Positions 23,949 through 32,176 of a DNA stretch of 64,000 nt are shown piece after piece. Numbering within the stretch: position 1 is the stretch's first letter; every line of letters begins with the position of its first letter. The notes beneath the pieces are model-generated. The model was not told where the DNA came from. It ran no database searches and saw nothing but the letters and a program-made list of their open reading frames with translations. Source of the stretch: DATBLE01 sp046734415 (lineage in GTDB: Bacteria; Actinomycetota; Thermoleophilia; Gaiellales; Gaiellaceae); NCBI GenBank assembly GCA_046734415.1, contig JBKPRD010000132.1:21414-85413 (forward strand). The letters are read 5' to 3'. The position numbers and the translations under genes were made by a program.

Positions 23949-24752
23949 CTAGCCGGGAACGTAGATCGTGATCGGCTGCCCTGGGCGGACGGAGAACATC
24001 TCCGCGGCGTTGCCGTCGGTGATCGCGACGGCGATGTTCTCGTATGCGTCCTCGTAGAGGATGATGTCGCCCGCGCGCGCGTCGGAGAACGCCCTCGCGG
24101 CCGTTGCGTAGTAGCGGTCGACGCCGAGGTCGAGCTCGACGCGGCGGCCGGCGACGATCCCCGCGCTCTCGACGTCGGCGCGCGAGAGGTTCAGCTGGAC
24201 GTTGCCGAAGCGGTCGACATAGAGGACGGTCGCGCGGATCATCGCCTCGCCGACCTCCGGCTCGGGCAGCTCGAGCCGAACAAGGGAGGCGGGCTCGATC
24301 TCCGGGCCGAGCTCGCCCGGGTCGACGCCTCCGACGAGATGTGCAGCGGCGGGAGCGAATACGTCGCGGCCGTGGAACGTGCGCGACACCGGCCGGAGCA
24401 TGTACGCGGAGTTCGCGAGCTGCCAGGCGGCCGACACCCCGCCCAGCCGCTCGGCAGCCGGCACGAGCAGCCCGTTGTCGGGCCCGACGTACAGCCGGCC
24501 CTGCTCGTCCCTGAGCGCAAGCCCTCGCCGATCGCCGCCGACCCCCGGATCGACGACCGCGAGATGGACCCCCTTCGGCATGTAGGGAAGCGTGTTCGCG
24601 AGCACGAGCGCGCCCTGGAGCACCGCCTGCGGCTCGATCCCGTGCGTGATGTCGATGATCTGGGCCTCCGGCGAGATCCGCTTGATCACGCCGTGGCAGG
24701 TGCCGACGAAGTCGTCCTGCAGGCCGAAGTCGGACAGGAACGTGACGAACAC
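23949..24752 (-). CDS. SAM hydroxide adenosyltransferase (DUF62 family)
   Basis: A 267-residue protein of the DUF62 family, whose members hydrolyse S-adenosylmethionine to adenosine and methionine; related enzymes form fluorinated or chlorinated adenosine. Signatures are FLSDFGLQDDFVGTCHGVI with the active-site Asp, IIDITHGIEPQAVLQGALVLANTLPYMP, VVDPGVGGDRRGLAL, GPDNGLL, and RTFHGRDVFAPAAAHL, where the His/Arg/Asp water-activating set is kept. The closing FGNVQLNL strand is typical. The start is GTG 24752. It is the last gene of the leftward haem/cytochrome block, 9 bases after hemD. Confidence 0.92.
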   Translation of the reverse strand: MFVTFLSDFGLQDDFVGTCHGVIKRISPEAQIIDITHGIEPQAVLQGALVLANTLPYMPKGVHLAVVDPGVGGDRRGLALRDEQGRLYVGPDNGLLVPAAERLGGVSAAWQLANSAYMLRPVSRTFHGRDVFAPAAAHLVGGVDPGELGPEIEPASLVRLELPEPEVGEAMIRATVLYVDRFGNVQLNLSRADVESAGIVAGRRVELDLGVDRYYATAARAFSDARAGDIILYEDAYENIAVAITDGNAAEMFSVRPGQPITIYVPG

Positions 24753-24761
24753 GGCGGGAGG

Positions 24762-25373
24762 CTATCCGGCCTCGACCACAGCCGAAACGACCGCGTCGGG
24801 GGACGGCGAGGCGGCCTCGGCGGCGACGGTCAGACCGGCAGCGCGCGCCGCTGCGGTCGTGTGCGGACCGATGCTGACCACGGGAACGCCCAGAGCGAGA
24901 TCGGCGAACGCCCGCGCGGCCGACGGGGATGCGAGGACGGCGAGGTCGCCGCTCGGCGGGTCGACCGGCCTGAGCTGCTTCGTCCGGTAGAGGGCGAGGA
25001 ACTCCGCGCCGAGCTCGTCGGCGAGCAGCCTGCGCGCGCCCTCGGCGCCGGCGAAGAGGACGCGGCCGACGGGACGAGGCAGCGCGTCCAGCAGCCCCTC
25101 CTGCGTCGACACGCGCGCGATCAGGTCGACGTCCCCCCAGGCCGACGCGGTCGCCTGGCCGATCGCGGCAACGCGCCCCGGGCGCCCGCGTGCGCGGCGA
25201 CGGAGCTCGTCCGCTGCCGTCGCGCTCGTCAGGACGAGCCAGTCGTAGCCGTCCAGCTGGATCGGCCCGGTCTCGATCGGCTCGAACGCGAGCAGGGGGC
25301 AGACGACGACGTCGTAGCCGAGGTCGCTGAGGCGCCGCCCCACGCGCTCGTTCCGGCCCTCCGGCCGGGTCAG
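24762..25373 (-). CDS. hemD: Uroporphyrinogen-III synthase, start unclear
   Basis: About 203 residues with the HemD pattern: LTRPEGRNERVGRRLSDLGYDVVVCPLLAFEPIE at the start, WLVLTSATAADELRRRA, VAAIGQATASAWGDV, VLFAGAEGARRLLADELGAEF, and VVSIGPHTTAAARAAGLTVAAEA near the end. It closes the tetrapyrrole ring with inversion of ring D. The conserved beta-strand that normally begins the protein (TVILTRPEG) has no ATG, GTG or TTG just before it. A CTG at 25373 overlaps the hemC stop as CTGA and is the best candidate, but it would trim the first strand. A GTG at 25343 would trim more. It directly follows hemC. Confidence 0.85.
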   Translation of the reverse strand: MTRPEGRNERVGRRLSDLGYDVVVCPLLAFEPIETGPIQLDGYDWLVLTSATAADELRRRARGRPGRVAAIGQATASAWGDVDLIARVSTQEGLLDALPRPVGRVLFAGAEGARRLLADELGAEFLALYRTKQLRPVDPPSGDLAVLASPSAARAFADLALGVPVVSIGPHTTAAARAAGLTVAAEAASPSPDAVVSAVVEAG

Positions 25374-26206
25374 GATGACCGTTCGGCCGCCAGCCGTGCG
25401 AGCTCCTCTCCGAGTGCGGCGGGGTCGTCGCCGCTGCGCCGCTCGAGCCAGCGCCCGTTCTCGTCCGCGACCAGCCCGACGAGCGCCGAGCCGTCGTGGT
25501 GCGCCGCCACGGGTGCCAGGCACCCGCCGCCGACCGCAGCCACGCAGGTGCGCTCGGCCTCGACCCGCCGCCTGGTCTCGGCGTCGTCGGCCACGGAGAC
25601 CAGCTCCTCCTCGCCCGCACGCACCTGGATCGCGAGCGCTCCCTGGCCCGTCTCCGGCAGCAGCTCCTCCGGCTCGAATCGGCGTCCGATCTCGCCGTCG
25701 AGCCCGAGCCGGTCGAGCCCGCAGGCGGCGAGCACGACCGCGTCGAGTCCGCGCTCGCCGCGCTTCCGCAGCCGAGTGTCGATGTTGCCGCGGAGCGGCT
25801 CGATCGTCAGCCCCGGCTCGAGCGCGAGCAGCTGCGCACGCCGGCGGACCGAGGCGGTGCCGACCCGCATCCCCGGCCGGAGCTCGCGGGCGCCGCAGAG
25901 CGCGTCGCGCGGGTCGTCGCGCGGCAGGTAGGCACCGACCGCCAGGCCGGCCGTGTCCGACGAGGTCATGTCCTTCGCGGAGTGGACGGCGGCGTCGATC
26001 CGCCCCGCGAGCAGCGCCTCCTCGAGCTCCTTGACGAACACGCCCCGCTCGCCGATCTGGCCGAACGGACTCCGCCGGTCGCGGTCGCCTGCAGTCGTGA
26101 TCGGGACGAGCGCGATCTCGCGGCCAGGCCCCCGCAGCCGGTCCGCCGCGAGCGACGCCTGCGTCAGCGCCAGGCGGCTGCCGCGCGAGCCGAGCCGCAC
26201 GAGCAT
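25370..26206 (-). CDS. hemC: Hydroxymethylbilane synthase
   Basis: A 278-residue porphobilinogen deaminase that joins four porphobilinogens. Matches are VRLGSRGSRLALTQASL at the start, DRDRRSPFGQIGERGVFVKELEEALLAGRIDAAVHSAKDM, GTASVRRRAQLLALEPGL, RGNIDTRLRKRGERGLDAVVLAACGLDRLG, and EELLPETGQGALAIQ. The cofactor-attaching Cys is in AAVGGGCLAPV. The start is ATG 26206, touching the hemA stop (TGATG), and the stop lies on hemD. It is part of the order ccsA-hemA-hemC-hemD. Confidence 0.95.
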   Translation of the reverse strand: MLVRLGSRGSRLALTQASLAADRLRGPGREIALVPITTAGDRDRRSPFGQIGERGVFVKELEEALLAGRIDAAVHSAKDMTSSDTAGLAVGAYLPRDDPRDALCGARELRPGMRVGTASVRRRAQLLALEPGLTIEPLRGNIDTRLRKRGERGLDAVVLAACGLDRLGLDGEIGRRFEPEELLPETGQGALAIQVRAGEEELVSVADDAETRRRVEAERTCVAAVGGGCLAPVAAHHDGSALVGLVADENGRWLERRSGDDPAALGEELARLAAERSS

Positions 26207-27444
26207 CAGCCCGCCGGGTCGTCGAGACCGAACAGGTGGCGGACGGCCTCGGCGTAGCTGCCGCCGTCCGCGCCGGCCGCCGCCTCCTTCAACCGAACCG
26301 TCGGCAGATGAAGCAGCTTGTCGACGATCCGGGCCGTCACCGACTCCACCGCGGCGTGCTGGGACTCGGACAGTCCGAGCCGGTTCCGTGCCCGCTCGAG
26401 CTCGGCAGCGCGGACCTCCTCCGCCCAGGCGCGCAGCGATGCGATCTCGGGAACGACCTCGCGTGACGCATGCCACTCGCGGAAGCGCTCGGCCTCCGCC
26501 GCGACGATCGCCTCTGCCCGAGCCGCCTCACGCCGGCGTCCGGCGAGGCCGGCAGCGACCACCGACTCGAGGTCGTCCACGTCGTAGAGGAAGCACCCGT
26601 CGACCTCATGGATCTCCGGGTCGAGGTTGCGCGGGACGGCGAGGTCGATCAGGAACAGCGGCCGTCCCTTGCGCCCGCGAACGGCGGTCTCCAGGTGCTC
26701 GCGCGTCAGTGTTCGCTCAGGCGCCCCGGCCGCGGAGAGCAGGACGTCCACGTCGGCGAGCCGGTCGACGGCCTCCGCGAGCGGGATCGCCTCACCCCCG
26801 AAGCGGCGCGCGAGCTCCGCGCGACGGTCCGCAGAGCGATTCGCGACGAAGGCGATCGAGGCGCCGCGGGCAGCGAGGCTGCGGGCGGCGAGCTCGGCGA
26901 CGTGCCCTGCCCCGACGAGCAGCACCCTGCAGCCGTCCAGCTCGCCGAAGACTTGCTGCGCGAGCGCCGCCGCCGCCGACGAGACCGACGCGGGGCTCTC
27001 GCCGATCGCGGTCTCGGCCCGCACCTTCTTGCCTGCGTGCAGCGCCTGCCGGAAGAGCCGGTCGAGGATCGCCCCGGCGGCGCCGGCCTCGTACGCCTCG
27101 CGCACCTGACCGAGGATCTCACCCTCGCCGGGCACCATCGAGTCGAGCCCCGCGGCCACGCGGAAGAGGTGCAGGGCGGCGGCCTCGTCGTGGAGGCGGT
27201 AGACGCCGCGCAGCTCGTCCTCAGGCAGACCGCTGACGCGCGCGAGCGCCGCCAGCGCCCGCGCCTCGGCGTCCGGGCCAACGAGGTAGAGCTCGGTGCG
27301 GTTGCAGGTCGAGAGGCATACGGCTTCCCCGTCTGCCGCGAGGTCGCGCGCGAGCGCGGCGGCCTCGGCGAGCGGCACGAACGCGCGCTCACGCACCGCG
27401 ATCGGCGTCGACTGGTGGGAGAGTCCGACGAGGGTCAGGTTCAC
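26206..27444 (-). CDS. hemA: Glutamyl-tRNA reductase
   Basis: A 412-residue NADPH-dependent enzyme that starts the C5 route to 5-aminolevulinate. The catalytic Cys is in AVCLSTCNRTELYLV. Other marks are LHLFRVAAGLDSMVPGEGEILGQVREAYE, the Rossmann VLLVGAGHVAELAARSLAARG, FVANRS, LLSAAGAPE, FLIDLAVPRNLDPEI and the C-terminal dimerisation helix region. The start GTG 27444 overlaps the upstream CcsA-like stop (GTGA). No glutamate-1-semialdehyde aminotransferase or ALA dehydratase is in the window. Confidence 0.95.
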   Translation of the reverse strand: MNLTLVGLSHQSTPIAVRERAFVPLAEAAALARDLAADGEAVCLSTCNRTELYLVGPDAEARALAALARVSGLPEDELRGVYRLHDEAAALHLFRVAAGLDSMVPGEGEILGQVREAYEAGAAGAILDRLFRQALHAGKKVRAETAIGESPASVSSAAAALAQQVFGELDGCRVLLVGAGHVAELAARSLAARGASIAFVANRSADRRAELARRFGGEAIPLAEAVDRLADVDVLLSAAGAPERTLTREHLETAVRGRKGRPLFLIDLAVPRNLDPEIHEVDGCFLYDVDDLESVVAAGLAGRRREAARAEAIVAAEAERFREWHASREVVPEIASLRAWAEEVRAAELERARNRLGLSESQHAAVESVTARIVDKLLHLPTVRLKEAAAGADGGSYAEAVRHLFGLDDPAG

Positions 27445-28229
27445 GAGAAGTGGGTGAGCTGGAGGCCGAGTCGCGCCACGATCACGAGCGCGAAGCCGGC
27501 GAGTGCGAGATAGGCGGCGCGCCGGCCGCGCCAGCCCGATTCGAAGCGTAGGAAGAGGTAGAGCGCGTACACCGCCCAGGCGCCGAGGGTGACCGCCATC
27601 AACGCATCCACCGCCGCGCCGTCGCGCCGCAGGCGAACGAGCCCTGCGCCGATGCCGACCGTCAGCGCAGGCAGGGCGACCGCGATCGTCCGCCCCGTCA
27701 GCGTCTCGAGCGTGACGAGCGACGGCGCGCGGCCGAGCAGCCCCGCCGGGCGACGGCGCTTCAGCCGTCCCTCCTGCCAGAGGTAGAGCGCCGAGAGCGC
27801 AGCCGCGAGCGTGAACGCGGCGAACGCGAAGGAGACGAGCCCCACGTGGAGCACCAGGAACATCGTCGAGTAGCGGCTGCCGGAGCCTTCTCCGGTCCCG
27901 CCGCCGACACGGGCGAGGACGAGCAGCGCGGCCGCGAGTGGCATCACCGCGAGGCCGAGCAGGCGGTAGCGCGTCCGGCAGCCCCAGACGAGGTAGACGG
28001 TGACGACGAGCCACACGAACAGGTTGAGCGAGGCCGCCCAGGTCGACCACGGGAAGCCGTCGGCACGAGCAGCCTGGGCGATCAGGAGCGCGGTCTGGAG
28101 GAGCCAGCCGATGCGGACGCCCCACGTCGCCAGCCGTCCGGCCGTCCCCGGCCTTCGAACATCTCCCGCGTACGCCAGCGCGGCCTCGCCGTACGCGACG
28201 AGCGCGGGCCAGAAGAGGAGCTCAGCCAC
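27441..28229 (-). CDS. CcsA/HemX-like cytochrome c assembly membrane protein
   Basis: A 262-residue protein with about eight hydrophobic helices from LLFWPALVAYGEAALAYAG to ALVIVARLGLQLTHF. The TWAASLNLFVWLVVTVYLVW segment resembles the WxW-bearing haem-handling domain of CcsA/CcmC/HemX proteins, although the full tryptophan-rich motif is weak. The neighbour to the left is hemA, as with HemX in Firmicutes, and to the right is the ccm set, so a role in haem delivery or haem-enzyme regulation fits. The start is GTG 28229, overlapping the ccmD-like gene by 8 bases. Confidence 0.75.
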   Translation of the reverse strand: MAELLFWPALVAYGEAALAYAGDVRRPGTAGRLATWGVRIGWLLQTALLIAQAARADGFPWSTWAASLNLFVWLVVTVYLVWGCRTRYRLLGLAVMPLAAALLVLARVGGGTGEGSGSRYSTMFLVLHVGLVSFAFAAFTLAAALSALYLWQEGRLKRRRPAGLLGRAPSLVTLETLTGRTIAVALPALTVGIGAGLVRLRRDGAAVDALMAVTLGAWAVYALYLFLRFESGWRGRRAAYLALAGFALVIVARLGLQLTHFS

Positions 28230-28374
28230 CGACGCGCCTCCTCGCGAGCTCGGCGAGCTCGCCGACCTGGCGCTCGAGCCGCGTCAGCTTCAGCGCCATG
28301 ATCACCAGGTACACGAGAACGAAGGCAAAGACGACCAGGTACGCGGCGGCGACGTACTTCTCCTCGTTGCTCAC
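28222..28374 (-). CDS. CcmD-like small membrane protein
   Basis: A 50-residue protein: a short polar start, one transmembrane helix (AAAYLVVFAFVLVYLVIMALKL) and a charged coiled C-terminus (TRLERQVGELAELARR). Its size, topology and place just after ccmC match CcmD, a small subunit that stabilises the CcmABC haem exporter. The start GTG 28374 overlaps the ccmC stop (GTGA). It is easily missed because of its size. Confidence 0.7.
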   Translation of the reverse strand: MSNEEKYVAAAYLVVFAFVLVYLVIMALKLTRLERQVGELAELARRRVGG

Positions 28375-29060
28375 CCCGCGAGTACCTCCCTCAGCTCGCG
28401 CAGCCGTGCGTCGAGCCGTTTGCCGAGGAGCTCGACCCGGTAGAGCGCGCCGGCGAGGGCGAGCATCGCCGCGAGCGAAACGCAGAAGGTGAAGAATTGC
28501 GAGCCGGCCATCTGCGGCCCGTGCCGGTTGAAGGCGACGGGGTGGATGTAGTTCTCGGCGAGCCGGATCGCGAGCAGGCTGATCGGAATGAGGACGACGC
28601 CGAAGAGCGCGTAGACGGCGCAGAGGTTCTCGCGCTGCGGCCCGTCCTCCAGCGAATAGCGGAGCATGAAGTACGCGGAGTAGAAGAGGAACAGCACGAG
28701 GAAGAGCACCAGCTGCCGCTCGCTCCATGTCCACCAGACGCCCCAGCGGAACTTCGCCCACAACGAGCCCGTGATCAGCGTCATCGCTCCGAAGATCACG
28801 CCTATGTGAATGGCGACGTAGCTCTCCAGGTCGGCGCCGGGCTTCCGCTTCCAGAGGACGAGCAGCGCCTTCCACGCGCCCCAGCCGAAGCACGCGTACG
28901 CGGTGAATGCGATCGGGACGTGGAAGTAGAAGATCTTCTGGTTCAGTCCGTCCTCGTCCACGGGGGCGTAAAAGAAGATCAGCGCGATCGCGCTGCAGAG
29001 CAGCACGGCGGCGAGCCCGGCCAGTGCCGGGACCTGGTTATTCCGTAACGACGTACTCAA
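28371..29060 (-). CDS. ccmC: Haem exporter subunit CcmC
   Basis: About 229 residues with six transmembrane helices. The haem-binding tryptophan-rich motif is RWGVWWTWSERQLVLFLVL, and flanking His residues are in FYFHVPIAFTAYACFG and LESYVAIHIGVIFGAMT, followed by HPVAFNRHGPQM. CcmC loads haem on CcmE during system I cytochrome c maturation. Only TTG codons (29060 or 29084) are available as starts, so the gene overlaps ccmB by at least 23 bases. ccmE, ccmF, ccmG and ccmH are not in the window. Confidence 0.9.
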   Translation of the reverse strand: MSTSLRNNQVPALAGLAAVLLCSAIALIFFYAPVDEDGLNQKIFYFHVPIAFTAYACFGWGAWKALLVLWKRKPGADLESYVAIHIGVIFGAMTLITGSLWAKFRWGVWWTWSERQLVLFLVLFLFYSAYFMLRYSLEDGPQRENLCAVYALFGVVLIPISLLAIRLAENYIHPVAFNRHGPQMAGSQFFTFCVSLAAMLALAGALYRVELLGKRLDARLRELREVLAG

Positions 29061-29679
29061 AGGAGGCCCACGAGATGATCGCAAAGACGGCGTCGTAGAG
29101 GACGAGAAAGCCCAGGTAGCGGCCGGGCTCGCCGGTCACGCTGGCGCCGACCCCTCCGACGACGATCGGGATGGCGAGCGGGAGGAACAAGAGCGGCAGC
29201 AGCAGCTCACGCGCACGCCCCGCGACCGCCATCGCAGCGAGCACCGTACCGACCGCGCAGATCCCGAGGTCGGCCAGCAGGACGCCGGCGATGGTCGCAC
29301 CGTCGATCCCCGAGAAGAAGAGCGCAAACGCCGGCAGCGCGACGAGCTCGGCGACGACGAGGAAGCCGAGCACGGACAGCGACTTCGCGAGCCAGATCGC
29401 GCTCCGGTCGCATGGGGCGAGGAGCAGCCCGTCGATCAGCCGCTGCTCCCGCTCGGCGACGAACGCGCGGGTGAGGCCGAGGAGCGCGGTGAAGACGATC
29501 GCGATCCAGAGCATCCCCTTGGCCGCAAGCTCGCTGGTATCGGCCGGCAGCGCGAAGTGGAAGACGACGAGGGCGGCGACGACGAACAGGAGCATCGCCG
29601 GCACCGTGCTGCGCGCGCGCAGTTCGAGCTTCAGGTCCTTGCGCGCCAGGACCGCGACGTCGGCGAGGTAGCCGGTCAT
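29038..29679 (-). CDS. ccmB: Haem exporter permease CcmB
   Basis: A 213-residue membrane protein with about six helices. The N-terminus ADVAVLARKDLKLELRARS, then TALLGLTRAFVAEREQRLIDGLLLAPCDRSAIWLAKSL and LLLPLLFLPLAIPIVVGGV, match CcmB. It forms the transmembrane part of the CcmAB ABC transporter in cytochrome c maturation. ATG 29679 overlaps the ccmA stop (ATGA), giving a tight ccmA-ccmB-ccmC order. Confidence 0.92.
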   Translation of the reverse strand: MTGYLADVAVLARKDLKLELRARSTVPAMLLFVVAALVVFHFALPADTSELAAKGMLWIAIVFTALLGLTRAFVAEREQRLIDGLLLAPCDRSAIWLAKSLSVLGFLVVAELVALPAFALFFSGIDGATIAGVLLADLGICAVGTVLAAMAVAGRARELLLPLLFLPLAIPIVVGGVGASVTGEPGRYLGFLVLYDAVFAIISWASFEYVVTE

Positions 29680-30263
29680 CTCGCGAGCACGAGCCGGTCG
29701 GACGCGAGCGCGGCGACGCGCTCCGGGTCGTGCGTCGCGACGACGAAGGTCGCGTTCGGCCGCAGGTCGGCGAGCTCGCGGTAGAGCAGCAACGCGCCCT
29801 CGTCGTCGAGCGCGTTGAACGGCTCGTCGAGCACGAGCAGCTCGGGCTCGTGCAGCAGCGCGCGGCAGAGCGCGAGCCGCTGGAGCATCCCGCGGGAGAA
29901 GGTCTCGGTTCGGCGGTTACGCGCCTCCCAGAGCCCGAAGCGCTCCAGGAGCATCCCGATTCGCTCTCGGCGCTCGGGCACACGGTAGAGGCGCCCATAG
30001 AGGTCGAGGTTCTCGAGTGCCGTCAGCTCCTGGTAGACGAGCGGCTCGTGCCCGAGAAAGCCGACGCGCTCGCGCGGCACGTCGACCCGCAGCTCTCCGG
30101 CGGTCGGGAGAAGCAGCCCGGCGAGGAGCCGCAAGAGCGTGGTCTTCCCGGATCCGTTCGGGCCGGTGACGAGCAGGAACCCGCCGCGCGGCACCTCGAG
30201 ATCGACGTCCTCGATGACCCGCTTCGCGCCGTAGCGCCGTCCGAGCGCATGCGCAGCGATCAT
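29676..30263 (-). CDS. ccmA: Haem exporter ATP-binding protein CcmA
   Basis: A 195-residue ABC ATPase: Walker A GPNGSGKTTLLRLLAGLLLP, Q-loop-area FLGHEPLVYQELTALENLDLYGRLY, signature FSRGMLQRLALCRALLHEPELLVLDEPFNALD, and switch His in VVATHDPERV. The variant signature FSRGM is typical of CcmA. The start is ATG 30263; longer readings add unlikely residues. It is the first gene of the leftward cytochrome c/haem block; the 112-base gap before the prenyltransferase may hold its promoter. Confidence 0.92.
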   Translation of the reverse strand: MIAAHALGRRYGAKRVIEDVDLEVPRGGFLLVTGPNGSGKTTLLRLLAGLLLPTAGELRVDVPRERVGFLGHEPLVYQELTALENLDLYGRLYRVPERRERIGMLLERFGLWEARNRRTETFSRGMLQRLALCRALLHEPELLVLDEPFNALDDEGALLLYRELADLRPNATFVVATHDPERVAALASDRLVLAR

Positions 30264-30375
30264 CCGCTGCCGCTCTCGCGAACGCCGCCACTTTGTAGGT
30301 GCACCCAGCCTCCTCCCCACGGCGAGCGTATCGAGAAATTCCGCACACGTCTGTGCCGGATCAGGGTCGAAGGTG

Positions 30376-31236
30376 TCACGACGCGAGCGCGTCCCCGAGC
30401 ACGAAGAGGAAGAACGTGACGCTGATCACTCCGTTCATCGTGAAGAACGCGGCGTCGAGGCGACGCAGGTCGCCGGGCCGGACCAGCGAGTGCTCGTAGA
30501 GGAGCAGGAGTCCGACCGCGCCGACGCCGAGCCAGTAGAGCACGCCGACGGGCAGCCCCAGACCGGCCGCGACGAGGAAGCCGACCGTCGCGACGTGCAT
30601 CGCGCGCGCGCCGGTGAACACGCCGCGCACGCCCCACCGCGTCGCCCAGGAGTGGAGCCCCTCGGCACGGTCGACCTCGACGTCGAAGAGCGAGTAGAAG
30701 AGATCGAACCCCGCGACCCAGACCGCGACCGCGCCGCCCAGCGCCCACGCCTGCCAGGGCAGTTCGCCGCGGATCGCAACCCAGGCGCCGACCGGCGCCA
30801 GCCCGTCCACGGCGCCCAGCCAGAGGTGGGCGAGCCAGGTGACGCGCTTCAGGTACGGGTAGACGACGAAGCCGACGACCGGGATCGGCCAGAGCCAGCG
30901 GACGATCGGGTCGAGCTGCCAGACGGCGACCAGGAAGAGAGCAAGCGAGGCGATGCAGAAGAGCCCGACCTGTACGGCCGTCAGCCGCCCGGCCGGCAGC
31001 TCCCGTCCCGCCGTTCGCGGGTTGCGCGCGTCGATCTCCGCGTCGACGAGCCTGTTCAGCGCCATCGCCAGCGAGCGCGCGCCGACCATCGCGAGCGTGA
31101 TCCAGAGCAGGTCGTGGGCGGTCGGGATCCCATCGACCGCGAGCAGCGCGCCCACGTAGGCGAAGGGCAGCGCGAAGACGGTGTGCTCGATCTTGACGAG
31201 CGACGCGAAGCGACGCGGGAGCTCGACCGTGCTCAT
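30376..31236 (-). CDS. UbiA-family prenyltransferase (menaquinone type)
   Basis: A 286-residue integral membrane enzyme with about eight helices. The first Asp motif is NRLVDAEIDARNPRTAGRELPAG and the second is DLFYSLFDVEVDRAEGLHSW; both bind prenyl diphosphate through Mg. The wording FVVYPYLKRVTWLAHLWLGAVDGLAPVGAW is typical of 4-hydroxybenzoate/MqnP-like enzymes. In an organism with menaquinone a role in the futalosine pathway (MqnP) is likely, but other mqn genes are not here. It lies just upstream of the ccm genes and downstream of molybdenum cofactor genes. Confidence 0.85.
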   Translation of the reverse strand: MSTVELPRRFASLVKIEHTVFALPFAYVGALLAVDGIPTAHDLLWITLAMVGARSLAMALNRLVDAEIDARNPRTAGRELPAGRLTAVQVGLFCIASLALFLVAVWQLDPIVRWLWPIPVVGFVVYPYLKRVTWLAHLWLGAVDGLAPVGAWVAIRGELPWQAWALGGAVAVWVAGFDLFYSLFDVEVDRAEGLHSWATRWGVRGVFTGARAMHVATVGFLVAAGLGLPVGVLYWLGVGAVGLLLLYEHSLVRPGDLRRLDAAFFTMNGVISVTFFLFVLGDALAS

Positions 31237-31243
31237 CGGCCGC

Positions 31244-31723
31244 TCACGTCTGCCGGTGCGCGCCCTGCTCGCCCGCGAGCAGCTCGAGCGCGTGCCCGAG
31301 AGCCGGACGCAGCACCATGAAGCCGTCCCGGCAGCCGCCGGGCGAGCCGGGGAGGTTGACGACGAGCGTCGAACCCACGACGCCGGCGATCCCGCGCGAG
31401 AGCAACGCGTGCGGCGTCCTCGCGATCGAATCGGCGCGGATCGCCTCCGCGATCCCCGGCGCGGCCCGTTCCAGGACGGCGACCGTCGCCTCCGGGGTGA
31501 CGTCCCGTGGGCCGAGGCCGGTGCCGCCGGTGGTCAGGACCACCTGCGCCGATCCGGCCAGCTCGGAGATGGCGTCCGCGATCGCATCGCGCTCGTCGGG
31601 CACGACCCGCCGCTCGACCTCATAGCCCTCCGCAGCGAGGAGCTCCTCGAGCACCTCCCCGCTCGTGTCCTCGCGCGTTCCCTCGGAGACACCGTCCGAG
31701 ACGGTGAGGACGGCCGCCCTCAT
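31244..31723 (-). CDS. mogA: Molybdopterin adenylyltransferase MogA/MoaB
   Basis: A 159-residue enzyme that adenylylates molybdopterin before molybdate insertion. Marks are AAVLTVSDGVSEGTREDTSG, QVVLTTGGTGLGPRDVTPEAT and GVVGSTLVVNLPGSPGGCRDGFMVLRPALGHALELL. The start ATG 31723 overlaps the moaC stop (ATGA). Its stop is 7 bases before the prenyltransferase start, so moaC-mogA-ubiA probably share a transcript. MogA and MoaB are hard to separate by sequence. Confidence 0.9.
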   Translation of the reverse strand: MRAAVLTVSDGVSEGTREDTSGEVLEELLAAEGYEVERRVVPDERDAIADAISELAGSAQVVLTTGGTGLGPRDVTPEATVAVLERAAPGIAEAIRADSIARTPHALLSRGIAGVVGSTLVVNLPGSPGGCRDGFMVLRPALGHALELLAGEQGAHRQT

Positions 31724-32166
31724 ACGACCTCCTTCGTCTTCTCGAGCAGCCGCAGGCCCTCCACCGCCATCCCCTTGTCGACCGCCTTCGCCATGTCGTA
31801 GACGGTCAGGGCGGCGACGCTCGCGGCGACCAGCGCCTCCATCTCGACGCCGGTCTGCGCCGTCGTCTCGGCGACCGCGCGAATTTCCACCGAGGCATCG
31901 CCGACCGACAACGCGACCTCGACGTTCGAGAGCGGCAGCGGATGGCAGAGCGGGATCAGCTCGGCCGTGCGCTTCGCGGCCATGATCCCGGCGAGCTGGG
32001 CCGTCGCGAGCGCGTCGCCCTTCGGCAGCTCGCGCAGCCGGCGCGCCGTCTCGGGCCCCATCGTCACGGACGCGGCCGCCACGGCGCGACGCCGCGAGAG
32101 CGGTTTGCCGCCGACGTCGACCATCCGGACGTCGCCCGCCTCGCCAACGTGCGAGAGCTCGGTCAC
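31720..32166 (-). CDS. moaC: Cyclic pyranopterin monophosphate synthase MoaC
   Basis: A 148-residue enzyme of the first stage of molybdenum cofactor synthesis, acting after MoaA. It shows LSHVGEAGDVRMVDVGGKP, KGDALATAQLAGIMAAKRTAELIPLCHPLPLSNVEV, VRAVAETTAQTGVEMEALVAASVAALTVYDMAKAVDKGM and EKTKEVV, all family hallmarks including the catalytic Lys region. The start GTG 32166 gives a normal length; the ATG in VRMVDVG would cut a conserved segment. It is coupled to mogA by ATGA. Confidence 0.93.
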   Translation of the reverse strand: MTELSHVGEAGDVRMVDVGGKPLSRRRAVAAASVTMGPETARRLRELPKGDALATAQLAGIMAAKRTAELIPLCHPLPLSNVEVALSVGDASVEIRAVAETTAQTGVEMEALVAASVAALTVYDMAKAVDKGMAVEGLRLLEKTKEVV

Positions 32167-32176
32167 GTGGCGAACG

